Shown piece after piece: positions 7,668 to 11,330 of a DNA stretch of 11,330 bases; positions within the stretch are counted from its first letter, which is position 1; every line of letters starts with the position of its first letter. The DNA lies in the NCBI GenBank assembly GCA_900128585.1, contig LT642744.1:1-11330 (forward strand). Reading direction: 5' to 3'. The stretch comes from Stramenopiles sp. TOSAG23-3. Taxonomy: Eukaryota; Sar. Under the pieces are notes generated by a model, which made no database searches, was not told the origin of the DNA, and saw only the letters and a list, made by a program, of their open reading frames with translations. The position numbers and the translations under genes are program-made.

Positions 7668-7793
7668 CTGAACGAGGGAGAGGGAAGGGAAGGACAACAG
7701 CAATATTTCTCTTCGTTATGGATAAATAATCAAAACGGTCGCAATTATCAAACAAAACTCTTTTAAATAAGCACAGATATCCTTTGTACTTAC
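7668..7793 (-). other. Probable 5'UTR intron of the TPR-membrane protein gene
   Basis: On the minus strand a consensus donor GTAAGT (7793 down to 7788) is followed 126 nt later by an acceptor CAG at 7670-7668. The 27 nt before that CAG are almost all pyrimidine (complement of 7671-7697). Splicing would join the leader about 40 nt upstream of the TPR gene's ATG. This is the best intron in the window, and it lies outside any coding frame. Confidence 0.55.
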
Positions 7794-7856
7794 GAGTACT
7801 TGCCTTACTTCTCAAAGGGACGATGTGTATAAAAAATTTGATCATTATTTTTTGCC

Positions 7857-7884
7857 TCTTCTTCTTCTTCTTCTTCTTCTTCTC
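7857..7884. repeat. TTC trinucleotide microsatellite
   Basis: About eight consecutive CTT/TTC units, expected to be variable in length. It lies upstream of the TPR gene's first (untranslated) exon as inferred here. Confidence 0.9.
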
Positions 7885-8128
7885 CTCGTTCATCACTTTT
7901 AAAAATATTTTCCATATTAAGGAAAATATATACACATATCTTATTTTATCGCTTCATGAATATTTATTTTCTTTTTATATATTTGTTTATGACGAAGTGA
8001 TAAAAAGGCAATCTCGACGATGATATACAGATACCTTAATTGTGATTTGAAGATCCGGTTTGTTGTTCCTCCGTTCTTCTTCCCTTTCGTCGTCCGTTCT
8101 TTCTTCTTCTTTCTTCTTCGTCCGTCGC

Positions 8129-8173
8129 ACCAATCAACCACTCAATTGTGAAGAAACGGTTTGTGTTATAAAA
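8129..8173 (+). promoter_or_regulatory. CCAAT and TATA elements upstream of the SET gene
   Basis: ACCAATCA (8129-8136) precedes TATAAAA (8167-8173) by 30 nt, directly after a CT-rich tract. If TATA is functional, transcription would start near 8200, with a 5'UTR of roughly 125 nt before the ATG at 8325. No other ATG occurs between the TATA element and that start. Confidence 0.45.
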
Positions 8174-8324
8174 TTTAATTCGTTATCAAACAATAAGATA
8201 AATAAAACAAAACACAAGAAAACCAATTCGTCGTGTCGTTTGTTTCTCGTTGTTGAAACAGTAGTGTGGGAGGAAGAAAAAGCATCGTCGAGAAGTGGTA
8301 AGTAGTTTGTGCGTAGCGATAGGC

Positions 8325-9017
8325 ATGAGTTCGTGGTTTGAACAACTTGGTGAATTCGTGGCACCCTCGCCCGAAAAGGGCAAACAGGGAAAGAGCGTGA
8401 ATGCACCGAATCAGTTTGCAGCGGAGAGTTTAGTGGACTGCAGCCGTGTCTTTGTAAAGAACGACTCTTATGGAGGGGCAGGGGCGTTCGCCACGTGCAA
8501 TATTCGGAATGGCGAATTAGTTGAAAAGGGCATCGTTCGCCGTCTGACTAATGTGGACGGGAACGAGAACCCGTACGTTTTCACGTGGAGCGACGTCGTC
8601 CCGTCCCCTACGTGGGCCGTAGGAAGCGGGTGCTCAACGTTTTACAACACTGCGGCAGAGGACAAAGCAAACACGCACATGAAGCGAATTTACGACGAAG
8701 ACAGGTTCGAGATATACGCCACCAAAGAGATAGCGGCAGGAGAAGAACTGCTGCACGTTTACAAGTCGAAGAAGTGGCGCCAGTGCTTCAAGCCACTGAA
8801 CGACGACGCAGCAACTTCAAGTTCGTCTGAAGCGGTCAACGTATCAGAGAAGAAGGAGGAAACGGCGCCGCTGGTGACTGGCGAACCAATGGAGGACTCG
8901 TCGGCACTGGCCGAACCGGCCGAAGCGTCGACACCGGCCGCACCGTCAGCGGGCCAAAAGGACACGTTATTAAATGCTTTTTTTGACGCTCCGGTTAAGG
9001 TTGCTAAAGCCGACTAA
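8325..9017 (+). CDS. Small SET-domain protein (putative lysine methyltransferase)
   Basis: The protein has 230 residues from the ATG at 8325; the longer frame to 8295 begins at GTG and is not used. Residues about 41-150 read as a compact SET domain: VFVKNDSYGGAGAFATCNI (42-60, the N-terminal GxG/FA motif), GELVEKG (63-69), GSGCSTFYNT (100-109) and IAAGEELLHVY (136-146) with catalytic-type Tyr146. SET enzymes transfer methyl from S-adenosylmethionine to lysine. The conserved NH of the second motif is N108-T109 here, so activity is uncertain. No cysteine-rich pre- or post-SET zinc cluster is present, as in short bacterial, viral and protist SET proteins. Residues 160-210 are a disordered Ser/Ala/Glu/Pro tail, ending in DTLLNAFFDAP, which resembles a PCNA-interacting box. 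It converges with the PKA gene across a 239-nt gap. Confidence 0.85.
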   Translation: MSSWFEQLGEFVAPSPEKGKQGKSVNAPNQFAAESLVDCSRVFVKNDSYGGAGAFATCNIRNGELVEKGIVRRLTNVDGNENPYVFTWSDVVPSPTWAVGSGCSTFYNTAAEDKANTHMKRIYDEDRFEIYATKEIAAGEELLHVYKSKKWRQCFKPLNDDAATSSSSEAVNVSEKKEETAPLVTGEPMEDSSALAEPAEASTPAAPSAGQKDTLLNAFFDAPVKVAKAD

Positions 9018-9256
9018 CGGCGGGCCAGCGATCGACCTGCGAAAAATCCAGTTGATAAAATGTTTTATACTGGTTGAGATAAAAATAATTTAGGAGAAGA
9101 AACAAAAGAGGCACACGTATCTAGTAAATTCGTAAAGCATACTCTTACTATCCTTTTTTTAAATGTATATATTTTAATTGTTTTAAATCCCGGGTAGTAG
9201 TATATGGGGGTGGCCCGTCCGCCCGTTTAAAAAACGATTCTCTCTTCTTTCTTCTT

Positions 9257-10234
9257 TTAAAACGTTGTGAATGGATCCGCACCTTCGTACGTTGGCTCTT
9301 CTGGTTCTTCCAAAGAGTCTGGGTATGGGTCGAAGTTACTGGTATCCGCCGCGCCGGAGACGTTTGGAATAATGGGGGCGGTCAGCTTCAAGGCCATCAA
9401 TTCTGCAAAGTCAAACCCGTTGTACCATTTATGCCCCTTCACGTCCTTCGCGCCGTTCTTCAAGCACCCGTAGCGCTTCGTCAGGTCGGTGGCCAGCAAC
9501 TTTTTAATTAAACTCTTTGCCTGGCGGTCGAAAAATCTCGGGAAGCTCACCTTTCCGGCTAATATCTGCTGGTAAATTCCCATGGGATCGTCGTCCACGA
9601 ACGGGGGCTGGCCGGCCAACATTTCGTACGACAGGATGCCGAGCGTCCACCAATCCACGCCTTTCCCGTGGCCCTTGTTCAAGAGCACCTCGGGCGCAAT
9701 GTATTCCGGGGTACCGCACAGGGTGTACGTTTTGAAGGCAACGACTTTTGCAAAGCCAAAGTCGGTTAGCTTCAAGTAACCCTTGGTGTCCAGGAGCAGG
9801 TTCTCCGGCTTTAAATCACGGTAGATCGTGTCCGACGTGTGCAAGTACTCGAAAATTTCGGATATCTGGGCCGCGTAGAACCGCGCGGCGTTGTTGTCCA
9901 GGCGCCCCGCTTTTCTCAAATGGGTAAAGAACTCGCCCCCACAGATGTACTCCAACGCCATGTACAGGTACCGGGAGTCCTGAAAGGTCGCGCTCAAGTT
10001 GACTACGAAAGGGTGCGCAATCCGTTTTAATATGGTCTTTTCGGAGATCATGTGGTCGACCTGTTGGAGGCGAACAACTTCGACCTTCTTTAACATCTTT
10101 ATTGCCCATATGGATTGGTTCGCTTTGTGCGTCGCCAGGCGAACCCTCCCAAAGGACCCGGTCCCCAAGGTAACGCCTACTTCAAAGTCTGCTAGGGTAG
10201 TGTTTTCATCAAGCTTTGCAACGGGGGTGGCCAT
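9257..10234 (-). CDS. cAMP-dependent protein kinase (PKA) catalytic subunit
   Basis: The protein has 325 residues from the ATG complementary to 10232-10234 (A at -3, G at +4); the longer frame begins at TTG in an A+T-rich leader and is rejected. All AGC-kinase landmarks are present: Gly loop GTGSFGRV (24-31), Lys46 in AIK, helix-C Glu65, YRDLKPEN (138-145, catalytic Asp140), DFGFAK (158-163), activation loop TYTLCGTPEY (169-178) with phosphorylatable Thr171, and APE (180-182). Residues that recognise Arg at P-3/P-2 in mammalian PKA are conserved (Glu101, Glu144, Glu177, Glu204). The C-tail has NFDPYPDS (300-307) and ends in the hydrophobic motif FTTF, which docks back on the N-lobe. There is no cyclic-nucleotide domain, so it should be the PKA catalytic subunit, not PKG. 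It lacks an N-terminal MG myristoylation site. It phosphorylates Ser/Thr when freed from a regulatory subunit, which is not in this window. Confidence 0.97.
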   Translation of the reverse strand: MATPVAKLDENTTLADFEVGVTLGTGSFGRVRLATHKANQSIWAIKMLKKVEVVRLQQVDHMISEKTILKRIAHPFVVNLSATFQDSRYLYMALEYICGGEFFTHLRKAGRLDNNAARFYAAQISEIFEYLHTSDTIYRDLKPENLLLDTKGYLKLTDFGFAKVVAFKTYTLCGTPEYIAPEVLLNKGHGKGVDWWTLGILSYEMLAGQPPFVDDDPMGIYQQILAGKVSFPRFFDRQAKSLIKKLLATDLTKRYGCLKNGAKDVKGHKWYNGFDFAELMALKLTAPIIPNVSGAADTSNFDPYPDSLEEPEEPTYEGADPFTTF

Positions 10235-10281
10235 TCTTTCTGTATCTCGTTTTCTCTCTCTCTTTCGAAGGACACGATATG

Positions 10282-10293
10282 TATTTATATATA
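10282..10293 (-). promoter_or_regulatory. TATA-like element upstream of the PKA gene
   Basis: The minus strand reads TATATATAAATA, 48-59 nt upstream of the PKA ATG, followed by a purine-rich leader (GAAAGAGAGAG type). The spacing implies a short 5'UTR. Confidence 0.4.
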
Positions 10294-10504
10294 TGTATAT
10301 ATCAAACGAAAAAAAAACAAACAAAAAAAGGTTCTTGGTAAGGTCTCAAATTGTCTTGAAACGTTCTAGAAAACAATCTTTCCGCTGAATGACTTTCCTT
10401 TCCTGCGATTTCTTACTTGCATTTTCTGTTTCCATTGCCTTCATTACATTTCGTAATTTGGCATAAAATTGACCATTTTTTTTTGTCCATGTCTTTGTAA
10501 TTAT

Positions 10505-10567
10505 ATATTAAACGTTTCGTTTACTATACTGTGTGTATATTAAACGTTTCGTTTACTATACTGTGTC
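10505..10567. repeat. 32-bp tandem duplication with adjoining hairpin
   Basis: Two identical 31-bp copies (10505-10535 and 10537-10567) beginning TATATTAAACGTTTCGTTTA are set 32 bp apart. Each contains the palindrome AAACGTTT. The end of the second copy pairs with downstream sequence: TACTATA (10555-10561) and TATAGTA (10569-10575) flank a 7-nt loop. Confidence 0.9.
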
Positions 10568-10685
10568 TATAGTATAAGGAATCCATGCTAAATAATATAA
10601 TATACATATTCCATGCATTGTCTTGTTCAAAGACAGCCTTCATTGTAGTTCGTTTTGTACGCATCGGTGCAATTACGTTTAAAGT

Positions 10686-10848
10686 ATGGAGAAGGTAAGT
10701 GCATTACCGTTAAATTATTTGGAAGTGAAACGTTCCCATGGATGTAAAAACAATGTAGTAGTACATATCATGTACCATAATTATTTAAATATATCATATG
10801 TTATTTTTACTTTAGAATACTTTTCATAAGAATGTATTTAAATTGTAA
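10686..10848 (+). other. Possible mini-exon with consensus splice donor
   Basis: ATGGAGAAG (10686-10694, A at -3 and G at +4) runs directly into GTAAGT (10695-10700). A T-rich acceptor TTTTTACTTTAG ends at 10815. Splicing 10695-10815 would give a 13-residue peptide (MEKNTFHKNVFKL) ending in TAA at 10846-10848. A different acceptor beyond the window could instead make this the first exon of a real gene. No protein similarity supports it. Confidence 0.2.
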
Positions 10849-11330
10849 AACAACGTACCACGAAGTTGAAAAAAATTCGTTTTTCGTGAATCTCTTTAAG
10901 AAACAATGTCATGATTAAGGAATCTATGATAAAACAAAGGAACCTTCTTTCTTGGTATTATCTATCCTGTATCCCTTTTATATAAAATGCTTTGGTTTGA
11001 ATTAAAATGATGTTTGATTCTATGTTCTTATTAATAGTATCCCGAATCGACAATGTGGTCACCATTATAGATACAGGCAATACAATATAAAAAAGGGAAA
11101 ACTTTAATCTCTCTATCCATCTCATAATGATCACCCTTAATTCTGGCTTAGTTCGCCCAAGCCTAATTTTTTGTAACGAATATATGAGACTCTTATATTC
11201 TTGTATATATAAGAAAGAGAAACTAATAAATTTAAATAGGATTATTATGTAATATTATTTATATTTTATCAACCCTAACCATAACACTAACCTATATGAT
11301 TGTGAGAGAAGAAGAAGAAGAAAATGATCA

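Larger units (their letters stand above)
7628..8324. other. Divergent spacer between TPR and SET genes
   Basis: This region should contain the promoters of both flanking genes. It holds the TPR gene's probable leader intron, a TTC microsatellite, an A+T-rich centre and a CT-rich tract (about 8062-8125) just before the CCAAT/TATA pair of the SET gene. Short open frames here are low-complexity translations of these repeats, and I do not regard them as genes. Confidence 0.6.
10325..11330. other. A+T-rich terminal spacer without a recognised gene
   Basis: About 1 kb of very A+T-rich sequence lies upstream of the PKA gene to the window edge. No frame of useful length or protein family is visible. 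It contains a 32-bp tandem duplication with a small hairpin, one ATG-plus-splice-donor candidate, and a GAAGAA run at the right edge. It may include the upstream region of a gene beyond the window. Confidence 0.6.

Noticed and set aside
7612-8305. Small open frames on both strands between the TPR and SET genes
   Set aside because: They are translations of TTC, poly-A and A+T-rich repeats, mostly without ATG starts, and show no domain.
8298-8322. GTAAGT donor just before the SET gene's ATG
   Set aside because: The only acceptors before the ATG would make an intron of about 25 nt. Splicing further on would remove the only suitable start codon.
10235-10324. N-terminal extension of the PKA frame
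   Set aside because: It starts at TTG and translates TATA-like and poly-T sequence; the ATG at 10234 has an ideal context and gives a normal-length kinase.
11269-11295. CCCTAA-like words near the right edge that might suggest a telomere
   Set aside because: They are only irregular, non-tandem copies in A+T-rich sequence; this is not a telomeric array.
1-11330. The whole window as one functional cluster or a mobile/viral segment
   Set aside because: Genes alternate in strand, have separate promoter-like regions and belong to unrelated housekeeping or signalling families. No integrase, transposase, capsid or terminal repeat is visible.

Overview
This is a nuclear-type stretch of a microbial eukaryote (protist or alga) that I cannot place more precisely. 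The reasons are: large single-exon genes on alternating strands with no operon logic; coding blocks of balanced base composition separated by strongly A+T-rich, microsatellite-bearing spacers; TATA/CCAAT-like promoter elements; a few canonical GTAAGT...polypyrimidine-AG intron candidates outside the main coding frames; and purely eukaryotic families (PKA catalytic subunit, FKBP-type TPR, EF-hand arrays). I see no rRNA, tRNA, CRISPR array or transposon.

Layout, left to right. (1) 1-1766, minus: the first 588 residues of a multi-EF-hand protein cut by the window edge, with ten EF-hands in five tandem modules. (2) 1767-2681: divergent A+T-rich spacer with a palindromic TATA element and GA/GTGA microsatellite. 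(3) 2682-3914, plus: a sirtuin with an N-terminal helical extension and basic tail. (4) 4151-5980, minus: an unusual fusion of a DUF3089-type alpha/beta hydrolase with a C-terminal Nudix domain, membrane-anchored at the N-terminus. (5) 5981-6565: spacer with a compact canonical intron candidate on the plus strand that would create a 22-codon frame. (6) 6566-7627, minus: FKBP-like TPR domain followed by several membrane segments, with a convincing 5'UTR intron upstream (7668-7793). (7) 8325-9017, plus: small SET-domain protein with an altered NH motif and a PCNA-binding-like C-terminal motif. (8) 9257-10234, minus: an intact protein kinase A catalytic subunit. (9) 10235-11330: A+T-rich spacer with a 32-bp tandem duplication, a small hairpin and a possible tiny spliced exon.

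The genes do not form one pathway. Calcium sensing (EF-hand), cAMP signalling (PKA), NAD-dependent deacylation (sirtuin) and lysine methylation (SET) are all regulatory functions, but opposite orientations and separate promoters argue for ordinary eukaryotic gene order rather than a dedicated system. The best candidates for something undescribed are the hydrolase-Nudix fusion, the TPR-membrane protein without a prolyl isomerase domain, the SET protein with its odd active-site and tail motifs, and the modular EF-hand array. Three genes (hydrolase-Nudix, SET, PKA) have longer open frames upstream, but those begin at GTG or TTG; I start them at the first in-frame ATG.
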